From positions 1 to 25,618 of the IMG/VR virus record IMGVR_UViG_3300013130_000042: 25,618 bases of DNA, one strand, 5' to 3'. The notes under the pieces were generated by a model. The model saw only the letters and a program-made list of their open reading frames with translations, had not been told where the DNA came from and ran no database searches. The number at the start of each line of letters is the position of its first letter. Positions within the stretch are counted from its first letter, which is position 1. This document shows positions 6,021-14,500 of this stretch, piece after piece. A program made the translations under genes and the position numbers. The DNA is from a virus.

Positions 6021-7549
6021 AATGGGCTCCTATTTTTCACCTGCTCGGGCGTCTCGAAAGGCGCATCCTGGCCAGCAAAGCGCGGCATGCGCCAGCAGCG
6101 CACCGTGCGGTTCTTCAGGAACAGGCTGATCGGCTCACCACCAAGCTCACGGATGCGCTGGGCCATCTTCGGTGCGGTCAGGCCCTTGAAGTTGTTGCGG
6201 GTAAGGTGGGCTTCGAGGTCCTTCATACGGAAGTAGACCTTGGCCTCGTCCTCGTTCACCCAAGGGCGGCCCATGAGGATTTCATCGCGGTCCATGGCTT
6301 GTTGCATGTGCGTCGTGAACTCCTCGACCAGATCATTGAAACGTCCAGTCAGGCTGGTGTCCTCGGGCGCTTCAGTGATCTGTTCACTCTCGACCATCTC
6401 CCGCAGGAGGGCGTTGAGCATCTGCTCCCAGTCTTGCTTGCGCAGCGTGGGCGGCAGGACGTTGATGCGCTCGATGCAGGCCTTCTGGAATGCGGCCTGG
6501 TTGAAGAGGCTGTCGGTATCGAGCTCGACGCGCTTGCCGTTGACGTCGAGAAACCAAAGAGGGGGCTCGCTGTTGTACTTGGACAGCGAGGAAAGCTGTG
6601 GGGAGTCTGGGCCGTCACCGCCAATGCCGTATTTACGCGTGCGGCACAGGCCGCTGTGGCAAAACGCGTTCAGGGGCGCATCCTTGCACTTGTACTTGTA
6701 CTCTTTCTTGTGGAGCTGCTTGACGATGATCTGCAGCTCGTTGTTTGGCAGCGGCGGATGCACGTACTTCAGGTTATGGTCTGACAGCTCGTTATCCCAG
6801 GTCGCAGGCTTGGCCCGCTTGAGGTACACGCCGATGGCAAAGAGGGCATTGTTCCGCGTGCCCTCAGGCACGCCCTGCGCACAGATCGCCTGCAGGCATG
6901 GCGGCCCATCCTTGATTGGATGGTCGGGCTTCTTGGGCTCCTCTGGCGGCTCGACGCTCGGGTCCTGCACCCAGCGCTCGTACAGCTCGTAGAACTCCTC
7001 CAGCGTCGCGGCCGTGCCATCGTCTTGGATGGCGTAGCGCATGGTCTGGTCGCCACCGAAGTAGGGCAGGTTCAAGAAGTTACCGGTGTCGCCACGCTCC
7101 ACCAGAATCTCGGCCTGCTTGGGGAAAATCTCGCGCCCGGCCTCGCCGAGCACAGCAGCGCAAGCCTTGAGGTAGCGCTGCATGTTGGCAGCGGGCATCG
7201 GCTCGCGCACGAAGAGAAAGACATGGGCACCACCGGACTTGCTGCGGCAGACAATCAGCGGCAGCTCCAGGTCGCGGATGCGCCTGATCAGCCCCTGGTG
7301 ATCCAGCGGGTACTGATCAATGTCGATGCAGCCCCAGATGCAGGTGTTGTCTGCACGGATGGGGATGATGCCCAGTGACGGGTCGATGCCCTGCAGGTGT
7401 TTGACCCACAGATCATCGGTTGGCGGCTTGCGGACAACAACAGCCTTACCGGCCTGCTTTCCGCTCTCTTTGGACCCCTCGATCTTGTAGGTTCCATAGG
7501 CAATATCGAGGCCGCTGAATATCGCCTTGAACCGTGTGATGTCTGTCAT
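6017..7549 (-). CDS. Archaeo-eukaryotic-type primase (PrimPol/TOTE-like)
   Basis: This 510-residue protein is the likely replication primase. The catalytic core shows CIDIDQYPLDHQG with the paired metal-binding acids D76 and D78, the nucleotide-binding motif CRSKSGGAHVFLF (101-113), and REIFPKQ followed by GNFLNLPYFGG (157-166), the FP-x-Q and GN-x-x-x-LP pattern of TOTE-type AEP primases. Residues about 225-250 (GVPEGTRNNALFAIGVYLKR) fit a PriCT-like C-terminal primase domain. A Cys cluster follows (KCKDAPLNAFCHSGLCRTRK), which could bind zinc. ATG 7549 is preceded by AGAAAGAAGAA, a one-base variant of the early cassette. It lies upstream of helicase and polymerase in one transcription unit. 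No fused helicase domain is visible, so unwinding must come from separate proteins. Confidence 0.85.
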   Translation of the reverse strand: MTDITRFKAIFSGLDIAYGTYKIEGSKESGKQAGKAVVVRKPPTDDLWVKHLQGIDPSLGIIPIRADNTCIWGCIDIDQYPLDHQGLIRRIRDLELPLIVCRSKSGGAHVFLFVREPMPAANMQRYLKACAAVLGEAGREIFPKQAEILVERGDTGNFLNLPYFGGDQTMRYAIQDDGTAATLEEFYELYERWVQDPSVEPPEEPKKPDHPIKDGPPCLQAICAQGVPEGTRNNALFAIGVYLKRAKPATWDNELSDHNLKYVHPPLPNNELQIIVKQLHKKEYKYKCKDAPLNAFCHSGLCRTRKYGIGGDGPDSPQLSSLSKYNSEPPLWFLDVNGKRVELDTDSLFNQAAFQKACIERINVLPPTLRKQDWEQMLNALLREMVESEQITEAPEDTSLTGRFNDLVEEFTTHMQQAMDRDEILMGRPWVNEDEAKVYFRMKDLEAHLTRNNFKGLTAPKMAQRIRELGGEPISLFLKNRTVRCWRMPRFAGQDAPFETPEQVKNRSPF

Positions 7550-7653
7550 TTCTTCTTTCTATGGAGGTGGGGCCTACTCGCACGAAGAGGGGTACCCGCA
7601 TATTGCCTGACAGGAGCTACCTGGCACGACTCAGCTATCTGGACTCCTCGCAC
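7546..7653 (-). other. Possible 35-codon frame in the gap before the primase
   Basis: The gap 7550-7668 holds no recognisable RNA or terminator. A short frame from GTG 7653 to TGA 7546 would end with an ATGA overlap on the primase start, as real genes do here, and it encodes a basic peptide ending HLHRKKK. The ribosome-binding site is poor. The same frame is continuous with the upstream candidate SSB gene across its TGA. It could be a mini-gene or chance. Confidence 0.2.
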
Positions 7654-7668
7654 TTTCGGCCCCGGAAC

Positions 7669-8445
7669 TCAAAATGGCTGTGGGCCGCTGCTCATCTCAC
7701 CACCTTCTGCACCCTCGTGCTTGACCTTGATGTCGCCCGCGCCGACAGACTGCGCGAACTGCTTACAGGCCAAATAGATGTCGTTGGACTCGACCGGGCC
7801 GATGCGCTCGATCTCCCATCCGTGCCACTTGCCCTTGTCGTTGGACTCGGCCGTGGTGGTCAGGCGGTAGACCTGGCTGTACATGGGCGGCGTGAACAAT
7901 CCGTTCTTGCCGCTCATCTTCACTGACTGCATCATGGAGTTCCACTTGCGGCTCTTCTTGAGCTGCGTGGACTTCATGGTGATCAGTGCGGGGTTGGGCA
8001 CACCGTTTTCGTCAATCAGCATGACGTAGTGGTTTGCCGTGTTCTCGATGTAGTTGCCGTTGTCCAGGTAGTCCTTGTTGTCGCCAGGCTCGCGGTGAGT
8101 CTGGGACAGGATGTCGCTGGTAGCAGGGTAGATGTGCACGGGCGCACCGCTACCTTGCCCACGCGGGGCCCACTCGATGTACTGACGGACGTATGCGCAA
8201 GGTACCACGTGGATACCTTTCTTGCCGTCAAATAGCTCGCCGGTGACGCTGTTGAGTACCATGCCCGGCATCGCGCCGTCCATGTCACCTACTTCAGGGC
8301 TGGTTGAGGTGAGCAGTCGCAGGAACGGCAGTGCATAGTCGTCCTGGTTCATGTTCTCAAAGCCCTGGCCAGCATCCTGCTCCAGGTCGCTCATGATCGC
8401 CAGTGCGGTGCTGGCCTTTTGTTCCGCAATTTCAGTCTTGGCCAT
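7669..8445 (-). CDS. Conserved phage protein, candidate ssDNA-binding protein
   Basis: This 258-residue soluble protein has a helical acidic start and a core rich in beta strands: YALPFLRLLTSTSPEV, MVLNSVTGELFDGKKGIHVV, a Trp/Arg-containing YVRQYIEWAPRGQG, ALITMKSTQLKKSRKWNSMM, and YSQVYRLTTTAES. An ordered core is followed by a Gly/Ser/Glu-rich flexible tail that ends in Pro-Phe (GEMSSGPQPF). An OB-fold-like body plus a disordered tail with terminal Phe is the architecture of bacterial SSB and T7 gp2.5, and the location just ahead of primase, helicase and polymerase fits. I do not have a firm family match, so this is a hypothesis. ATG 8445 is preceded by AGAAAGGACC; another ATG 7 bases upstream is in a different frame and ends after six codons. 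Confidence 0.55.
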   Translation of the reverse strand: MAKTEIAEQKASTALAIMSDLEQDAGQGFENMNQDDYALPFLRLLTSTSPEVGDMDGAMPGMVLNSVTGELFDGKKGIHVVPCAYVRQYIEWAPRGQGSGAPVHIYPATSDILSQTHREPGDNKDYLDNGNYIENTANHYVMLIDENGVPNPALITMKSTQLKKSRKWNSMMQSVKMSGKNGLFTPPMYSQVYRLTTTAESNDKGKWHGWEIERIGPVESNDIYLACKQFAQSVGAGDIKVKHEGAEGGEMSSGPQPF

Positions 8446-8475
8446 GGTCCATGGTCCTTTCTTCGTGGTTCGTGG

Positions 8476-9030
8476 TTAAACAGACTTGATGACAGCTTTC
8501 TGGCCGATGAACACGCCAAAAAGCTCGGTATCGACGGGCTGCCCCTTCTCGATACGCTCCTTGACCCAGGCCTTGAGGGTCTGGGGCTCGATCTTCTCGG
8601 TCTGCTCGGCCGGATAGCCTTGCTCGCCCAGAAGATTGAGAAGTCGCGAGCACAGTTCGTCTTCCTTGCGGCCGAACCGAACGCTCACGGTATTCTTGAT
8701 GATGTCGTCAAAGCCGTTGTCGCGCAGCCATTGGTACGCTTCGGCCTGGCGGGCTTTCGGGATGCTCGCCCCGTAGAACGGCTTGATGCTGATGCTGGAA
8801 CCGTCCTCCATTGCGAAGGCTTTCATACCGGCTTCAGCCATGGCCTCAGGTATCGTCTGCTCGGTCAGCTTGCGGTACTGCTCGGACTTCTCGGACACTG
8901 TTTTTTCAAGGTCCGCGAGTTCCTTCTCAAGCAGCTTCGCACGGCGTGCAAGACCAGAGATACCAGTGACCTGCTCGTCAGAGACTTGCAGGGCGTTGGC
9001 GTCGTTCTCAAATAAATTCGTAAGACTCAT
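8476..9030 (-). CDS. Conserved coiled-coil phage protein, 184 aa
   Basis: The start is ATG 9030 (MSLTNLFENDANALQV), preceded 3 bases upstream by a perfect AGAAAGGAGAAA; the longer frame to 9057 reads through this site and is not favoured. Residues about 30-65 form a charged coiled coil (ARRAKLLEKELADLEKTVSE and on). Then come TIPEAMAEAGMKAFAMEDGS, IPKARQAEAYQWLRDNGF and VSVRFGRKEDE, a strand/helix domain that looks conserved among phage early proteins. The C-terminus (TLKAWVKERIEKGQPVDTEL) is helical. Function is not known; a role bridging replication proteins is possible from its place in the operon. It overlaps the preceding gene by 23 bases. Confidence 0.75.
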   Translation of the reverse strand: MSLTNLFENDANALQVSDEQVTGISGLARRAKLLEKELADLEKTVSEKSEQYRKLTEQTIPEAMAEAGMKAFAMEDGSSISIKPFYGASIPKARQAEAYQWLRDNGFDDIIKNTVSVRFGRKEDELCSRLLNLLGEQGYPAEQTEKIEPQTLKAWVKERIEKGQPVDTELFGVFIGQKAVIKSV

Positions 9031-9352
9031 CACTTTCTCCTTTCTTGAAGAGGTCAACCTCCAGGGGAATATAGCGCCTTTCGCGCTTGTCCCACTTGAG
9101 GCACTTGAAACGGCCCTGATTTTTGGCCGCAGCTACTGCACAGGCAATACCTATTGCAGAGGGGTCGCCGATGAGCAGCAGGTAGTCATCGTCGCAAAAC
9201 TTTTCGAGCTTGCGTTGGATGCGTCGCACTGTTGGCACGACTGAAAACGCAATCTGCGCCATGGGCGGCAGAATGGTCTCGATCTTGCCGTAGTCCAAAG
9301 CACTTGCGATGTTGTGCTGCGTGGTCTCGGACACGACGTACACAGTTGGCAC
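9008..9352 (-). CDS. Conserved hypothetical phage protein, 114 aa, first early gene
   Basis: The start is GTG 9352, fixed by a perfect AGAAAGGAGAAA 3 bases upstream. The product reads as an alpha/beta fold: TVYVVSETTQHNIASAL, a helix ending KIETILPP, PTVRRIQRKLEKFCDDDYLL, then the loop IGDPSAIGIACAVAAAKNQG, which resembles a nucleotide- or phosphate-binding turn without a full Walker motif. A strand FKCLKWDKRERRYIPLEVDL follows. No named family is recognised. It is the promoter-proximal gene of the leftward early block, across from the divergent SNF2 helicase operon, and overlaps the next gene by 23 bases. Confidence 0.75.
   Translation of the reverse strand: MPTVYVVSETTQHNIASALDYGKIETILPPMAQIAFSVVPTVRRIQRKLEKFCDDDYLLLIGDPSAIGIACAVAAAKNQGRFKCLKWDKRERRYIPLEVDLFKKGESDESYEFI
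9034..9045 (-). promoter_or_regulatory. Early-gene ribosome-binding cassette, copy 4
   Basis: AGAAAGGAGAAA on the minus strand, 3 bases before ATG 9030. It sets that start over the in-frame upstream ATG at 9057. Confidence 0.7.
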
Positions 9353-9355
9353 TGA

Positions 9356-9367
9356 TTTCTCCTTTCT
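9356..9367 (-). promoter_or_regulatory. Early-gene ribosome-binding cassette, copy 5
   Basis: AGAAAGGAGAAA on the minus strand, 3 bases before the GTG at 9352. Confidence 0.7.
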
Positions 9368-9381
9368 GAAAACGAGCGGCC

Positions 9382-9412
9382 AGTGTACACTACTTCACAC
9401 GGAGGTTGTCAA
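9382..9412 (-). promoter_or_regulatory. Candidate leftward early promoter with palindromic -10 region
   Basis: The minus strand has a perfect TTGACA (complement of 9407-9412), a 19-base spacer and TACACT (complement of 9382-9387, four of six matches). The -10 lies in the perfect 10-base palindrome AGTGTACACT (9382-9391), which presents TACACT on both strands. On the plus strand it could serve the divergent helicase operon, though the plus-strand -35 (TTTCTG at 9363-9368) is poor. The palindrome could be a repressor operator. The spacer is longer than the optimum of 17. Confidence 0.45.
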
Positions 9413-9437
9413 GCCCCCGGCAAGAAAGAGAGAACAC

Positions 9438-10889
9438 ATGGACAGATTCCTTGAAACCTACCCCTTCAAGAACAAGCCCTTCCTGCATCAGAAGGCATAC
9501 CTGCAGCGCTTCTGGAATGAGCCTGTAGCTGCGCTCTTTGCGGACATGGGCACTGGCAAGAGCTTCATGGTGATCAACAACATCGCCATGCTCTACGACC
9601 AGGGCAAGATCGACGCGGCGCTCATCGTCGCGCCCAAGGGTGCGTACCGCAACTGGTACGACACCGAAATCCCAAAGCACCTGCCTGAGCACATCGTGCA
9701 CCGGATGGCCATCTGGTCCCCAAGCCCGCGCAAGGCCGAGCAAAAGGCGCTCGACGAGCTCTTCGTGTCCACAGAGGACCTGAAGATTCTGATCATGAAC
9801 ATCGAGGCCTTCAGCACGCCCAAGGGCACCGCGTTTGCCAAGCGGTTTTTGTTCGTGCACAACGCCTTCATGGCCATCGACGAGAGCACGACGATCAAGA
9901 CGCCGACGGCAGCTCGCAGTAAGAACACCGAGAAGGTGGGCCGTGGTGCGCGATTCAGGCGCATCATGACGGGTTCCCCGGTCACCAAGTCGCCACTGGA
10001 CCTCTACCAGCAGTGTGCGTTCTTGGCTGACGGCTGCCTGAACATCCACAGCTACTACGCCTTTCAGGCCCGCTACGCGGTGGTGGTTGAGCGGCAGTTG
10101 GCCAGCCACAGCTTCAAGCAGATCGTGGGCTACCGCAGGCTCGATGAGCTCAAGGAAAAGCTCGACCGCTTCAGCTACCGCGTGAAGAAGGAGGAGTGCC
10201 TGGACCTGCCGGAGAAGCTCTACGTCAAGCGCGAGGTGGACCTCACCGACGAGCAGGTGAAGGCCTACAGTGACATGAAGGCGGTGGCCCTGGCGCTCAT
10301 CGACGGGGGCATCGTGAGCACGGTCAACGCCCTGACCCAGCTCATGCGGCTGCACCAGATCGTCTGCGGCCACGTGAAGATGGACGATGGCACGGTCAAG
10401 GAGTTGCCCAACAACCGGATTAAGGAGCTGCTGTCCATCGTCGAAGAGACGGACGGCAAGATCATCATCTGGGCCAACTACCGGCACGACATCGAGGCCA
10501 TCAAGCTGGCCCTGGCCAAGGAGTATGGGATGAACAGCGTGGCCACCTACTTCGGCGACACCGAAGGCGAGGAGCGCCAGCGCATCGTCAACCGCTTCCA
10601 GGACCCCAACGATGAGTTGCGCTTCTTCGTGGGCAACCCCAGCACAGGCGGCTACGGCCTGACGCTCACGGCCGCGCACACGATGGTCTACTTCAGCAAC
10701 AGCTTCGACCTGGAAAAGCGCCTGCAGTCCGAGGATCGGGCGCACCGCATCGGCCAGACCAAGAACGTGACCTACATCGACCTGATCGCGCCAGGCACGG
10801 TGGACGAGAAGATCGTCAAGGCCCTGCGCAGCAAGATCGACATCGCAACCCAAGTGCTGGGGGAGGAACTCAAGCAATGGCTCATCTGA
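9438..10889 (+). CDS. SNF2-type superfamily 2 DNA helicase
   Basis: This 483-residue helicase starts at ATG 9438 (MDRFLETYPFKNKPFLHQKA); the frame stays open upstream but crosses the promoter region. Motifs are Q-like FLHQKAYLQRFW, Walker A ADMGTGKSF (35-43), motif Ia LIVAPKGAYRNW, motif II IDES (147-150), motif III RIMTGSP (175-181), motif V GNPSTGGYGLTLTAA, and motif VI QSEDRAHRIGQ with the SNF2-typical RAHRIGQ. It should translocate on duplex DNA with ATP. Phage SNF2-like proteins are used in replication, recombination or fork restart. It forms an operon with the nuclease (13-base overlap) and is the only rightward transcript here. The Shine-Dalgarno site is modest (AGAAAGAGAGAACAC). Confidence 0.93.
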   Translation: MDRFLETYPFKNKPFLHQKAYLQRFWNEPVAALFADMGTGKSFMVINNIAMLYDQGKIDAALIVAPKGAYRNWYDTEIPKHLPEHIVHRMAIWSPSPRKAEQKALDELFVSTEDLKILIMNIEAFSTPKGTAFAKRFLFVHNAFMAIDESTTIKTPTAARSKNTEKVGRGARFRRIMTGSPVTKSPLDLYQQCAFLADGCLNIHSYYAFQARYAVVVERQLASHSFKQIVGYRRLDELKEKLDRFSYRVKKEECLDLPEKLYVKREVDLTDEQVKAYSDMKAVALALIDGGIVSTVNALTQLMRLHQIVCGHVKMDDGTVKELPNNRIKELLSIVEETDGKIIIWANYRHDIEAIKLALAKEYGMNSVATYFGDTEGEERQRIVNRFQDPNDELRFFVGNPSTGGYGLTLTAAHTMVYFSNSFDLEKRLQSEDRAHRIGQTKNVTYIDLIAPGTVDEKIVKALRSKIDIATQVLGEELKQWLI

Positions 10890-11566
10890 TCCCCTGGTCA
10901 GACCGCTTCAAGTACGAAAAGCTCGAAAGAATGGACACGTCGTCAGGACGTGTCTACGTTTTGCCCAATTCTGTACACGTCCCCTCGGTGACAACGATCT
11001 TGGATCGCACCAAGGACAAGGCAGCTTTGGAGGCGTGGGCGCAGCGCATCGGCCAAGAAGAGGCCCTACGGCAGAAGGAGGAGGCGTCCTACATCGGCAC
11101 GCACATGCACCTGACGCTGGAGGCCATTCTGGCCGGTGATCCGTTGTCCTTGGGCCGTGATTGGTTGGCCATGAAGGGGCACGAGATGGCCTTTCGCCTG
11201 GCCAACAAGTACTTTGGTGCCATCTCCGAGATTCATGGCTCGGAGGTGAGCGTCTATCTTGAGGACCGGTATGCGGGGACCACGGATTTGGTGGCCGAGT
11301 ACCGAGGCAAGCTGGCCATCGTGGACTTCAAGCAGTCAGTGCAGCCCAAGCGGCATGAGTTCATCACGGACTACTTTCACCAGCTCGCGGCCTATGCCAT
11401 CGCGCACGACGCCATGCACGGCACGGACATCGACTTCGCGGCCGTGCTGATCGCGGTTCAGGATGGGACGACGCAGGAGTTCACCACCACGGGCCGAGAA
11501 TTCAAGGAATTCAAGGCCCAGTGGATGGCGAGGGTTACTGCGGCGGCTGCGCTGCCATCCCACTGA
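10877..11566 (+). CDS. PD-(D/E)XK exonuclease, RecB/Cas4-like
   Basis: This 229-residue nuclease has the RecB-family layout. It shows the GTHMHLTLE helix (74-82) with conserved His and Glu, the acidic residue region GSEVSVYLEDRYAGTTDLVA with D137, the core IVDFK (D150, K152) after a beta turn, and QLAAY (169-173), the Q-x-x-x-Y motif that follows the active site in RecB, Cas4 and MGME1-like nucleases. No four-Cys iron-sulphur cluster is present, unlike Cas4. It should degrade DNA ends for recombination or genome processing. ATG 10877 lies inside the helicase end, with GGAGG 10 bases upstream. Its 3' end overlaps the convergent 1079-aa structural gene by 32 bases. Confidence 0.88.
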   Translation: MAHLIPWSDRFKYEKLERMDTSSGRVYVLPNSVHVPSVTTILDRTKDKAALEAWAQRIGQEEALRQKEEASYIGTHMHLTLEAILAGDPLSLGRDWLAMKGHEMAFRLANKYFGAISEIHGSEVSVYLEDRYAGTTDLVAEYRGKLAIVDFKQSVQPKRHEFITDYFHQLAAYAIAHDAMHGTDIDFAAVLIAVQDGTTQEFTTTGREFKEFKAQWMARVTAAAALPSH

Positions 11567-14500
11567 TCGTGTCAAACGGGAAGAGCGACTGCAGCATGGA
11601 GCGGCTGGTGCCTGCAGGCGCGGGCCCTGGTCCTTGGGGCGCGGCCGGTGCGCCACCGCCGGGCTTGCCGCCACCACCCTGCGGCGGTTGCTGCTGCAGG
11701 AATGGCACGCCACGGCTGCTTGGCGCTGGGGGCATCTGGCGCAGTGCACGCGCCGCCTGGCCTTGGGCCGTGAACGGTGGCTGGGTGCCAGCGACCGGCT
11801 CCGGCTGGGGCTCTTCGTACGTGGCGTAGTTCAGACCCGAGGTCAGCATGTATGCGTGGAGCTGGCGCGCGATGTTGAGCTTCTCGCGCTCGGTGCTGCC
11901 TTTGCGCAACAGCAGTGCCATGAACTCCGGGTCCTGTGCGGCGCGCTCCAGAATGCCCCGGGTAGAGATGGTCGGCATCTTGTCGAAGAGTTGGCGCACG
12001 GCCTTGGAGCCTGCCGAAGCGGCGATCAGCGTGGGGCCACTGGGGCCTCCGGCCTTTGCGCCAATGCGGGCACCGATCACACGCTGGGCGAGCTCGGAGA
12101 CCACGTCGCTGCCAGGGATCACGTCATCCATGGTGCGGCGGTTGGTCATCGCTGTCTCGATGCGCACCATCGGGTCCAGCAGGCGCTTCATGTTCTTCAT
12201 CTCGGTGAAGGTCATGATGCCGTTGGCTCGCATGATGTTGGCCAGCGAGGGCTGGTTCGGAGCCAGGGGCTTGAAGAACGCGTCTTCGAAGGCCTGCGGG
12301 CTGAACTTGCTGCCGTCCTGGGGCATGGCCTTGAGGTAGGCGTAGTCGTACAGGGCGGCTTTGAGGCCATTCATGGCAGCGGGCCCTGCATCGCGGGCCA
12401 TGGTGGCCACGTTGCGCATGCCGCTGACGGGGGCCCCGCCATTGAGGATCGTGCCCAGCGCAGTGCTGGGGCGCTCCTTGCCCGCCTTGAGCACCTGCGC
12501 GAAGGCGTACTGGTCGGCAGCACGCTTGACCAGATCGCTGTTCGCGTTTTGGACCATGCGGAACATGTTCTCGGCCTTGACAGCGTCGGACAGGTCCGCA
12601 GTGATGCCCAGCTTGTCCAGCATGGGCTTGTTCTCGGCCACGAACTTCTGCAGCTTCTTGGTGTTCAGGCGCGTGACTTCGCGACCCGTGGCCGGATCGA
12701 ACGTCGTGTCAATCGCAGCGGCCGCGCCCATGCGCAGCACCCGCGAGTGCGCATCGGCAATCGACGCCGCGCCCTGGCGCGACATGTCGGCCATGGGCTT
12801 CAAGGCCGTGGCCTGCGGGCTGTTGCGGCCAAACTGCTGCACAGCGGCGTCGTATTGGTTGGCCATGAACTTGACCGCGTCCTCAACCTCGGTCATGCGC
12901 ATGGCCGTTGCATCCGCATTGGAGCCAAAGGCACGCTTGACCAGAATCTCGGCTGGCAGGCGCTCGGCACCGGCGCGGGTGACGTCAGCGCTCTCGGCTG
13001 CTGTCTTGGCAAAGGTGCGGGTGAAGACGTCGTTCAAGGCCTTGGAGAAGGTGCGGGCCTCGTCAAACGCAGGGTTCTTGACGGTGTCCAGGTCCTTCAT
13101 CAGGCTCTGCGCGATGGTGCTGTAGAAGTTGGCGTTGCCCACTTCACCGGCACCGGCGGCCTCACGGGCCATCTTCAAGAGGTTCGAGCGGTAGCTCACC
13201 AGCTCAGTCAGGTCCACCTCCTTGGTTTGCGGCAGGAAGCGGGCGGGAATCTGGCCAGTCAGGGCGAATTCCTCGCTACGGCGGCCCGCCTTGTACTTCT
13301 TCACGTCCTCCGGCGTGACGCCGAACTTGGCCATGATGCTCTTGACCACGGCGGGCGTGTTCTTGTCGAACACAGCGTCACCGATATCCAAGGTGTAGTC
13401 CAGGAAATCCTTGACCGTGCTGTTCGGTCGCATCTTTGGCAGGTCCACCACCGTGCGGGTGACCTCACGGGTGATCGGGCGACCCTGGGCACCCAAGATC
13501 GCGCCAGGCACCTGCTCGGTGACCGTCTTGGTCGTGGGCTTGGTTAATTGAGCCAGGCCCTGCTTCCACAGCTCGGTCTCGTAGTCGCGAGCACTGGTCA
13601 GTGCGTTTTCGGTCTCGGTCTTGACGATCTCGCCAATCGTGCGACGCGCCTGGGGCGTGTCCTTGTTGATGCGGGCAATCCGAGCAGCCGCATTGGCGTC
13701 AGCCGCAGCCAAGCGGCCGTTGATCATGGCGTTGAAGCGCTGCTCCTGGAGCTGCGCAGCCGCAAACAAGGCTTCCTGCGTGCCGATGCCCTTCAAGCGA
13801 TCCACCATGAGCTGATAGGCCCGCAGCGCTTGGCGGCCCTGCTCTTGGGTCTCGCCCAGGAACTGCGCGTGAGCCTTGCCCAGCGCGGTCTCCATCTCGG
13901 TCAGCGCCAGGCTTCCAGTTTTCTGCGCCGAGGTAGGCGTGATCCGTTGTCCGGCAGGCGTGACCTGGGAGATCGGCATCTCGGCTTCCAGGCGGCGGAT
14001 CAGGGTCGGAATGTCCTCACCAGCCTCTTCCAGGATGGTGTACAGACGGTTCGCGGCCCGTGCTTCACGGGACCCGGCGCTGAAGCTGCCCTTAACCTTG
14101 CGCAGCGCGTCCATCGCAGTCGCGCTGGTGTTGACCACCAGACGGCCGGGGGAGAACATGCCGCCCACCACCTCGGCAGCCAAGCGGGTGCCCGGTGCGC
14201 CCGGGTCGTAGGTCTCAGCAACGCCTGCCCCCACACCAGCACCCGCACCACTCAAGGCTTCCCCGGTCAGGAAAACCTTGGGGTAACGACGGGCGGACTC
14301 ACCGATGGCCGACACGAAGCGGGCCACGCGGTTGGCGGTCATCTGCGGGATGCCGAACGCGGATGGGGCAAAGGCAATCGAGTCGCCGAAGGTCTTGCCA
14401 CCCTCGCGGTAAGGCAGCAGGTCAGGGTTGCTGACTTCAGGAAACAGTTGCTCGGCCTGGCGGCCCGCAAAGAAGCCCGTAGTGCCGCCGACAATCATGC

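Noticed and set aside
9390-10877. 495-codon minus-strand frame opposite the SNF2 helicase
   Set aside because: The helicase strand carries all SF2 motifs, and the opposite frame has a Val/Leu/His/Asp-rich composition typical of antisense translation.
10877-11566. Calling the nuclease a true Cas4 and suspecting a CRISPR system
   Set aside because: The four-Cys iron-sulphur cluster is absent, no repeat-spacer array or other cas gene is visible, and the layout fits general RecB-like phage exonucleases.
11463-13547. Long plus-strand open frame (694 codons) opposite the 1079-aa virion gene
   Set aside because: It has no recognisable domains, is Arg/His/Leu-rich, and mirrors the C/G third-position bias of the real gene. 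Similar antisense frames lie opposite the polymerase, the SF1 helicase, the SNF2 helicase and the other virion genes.
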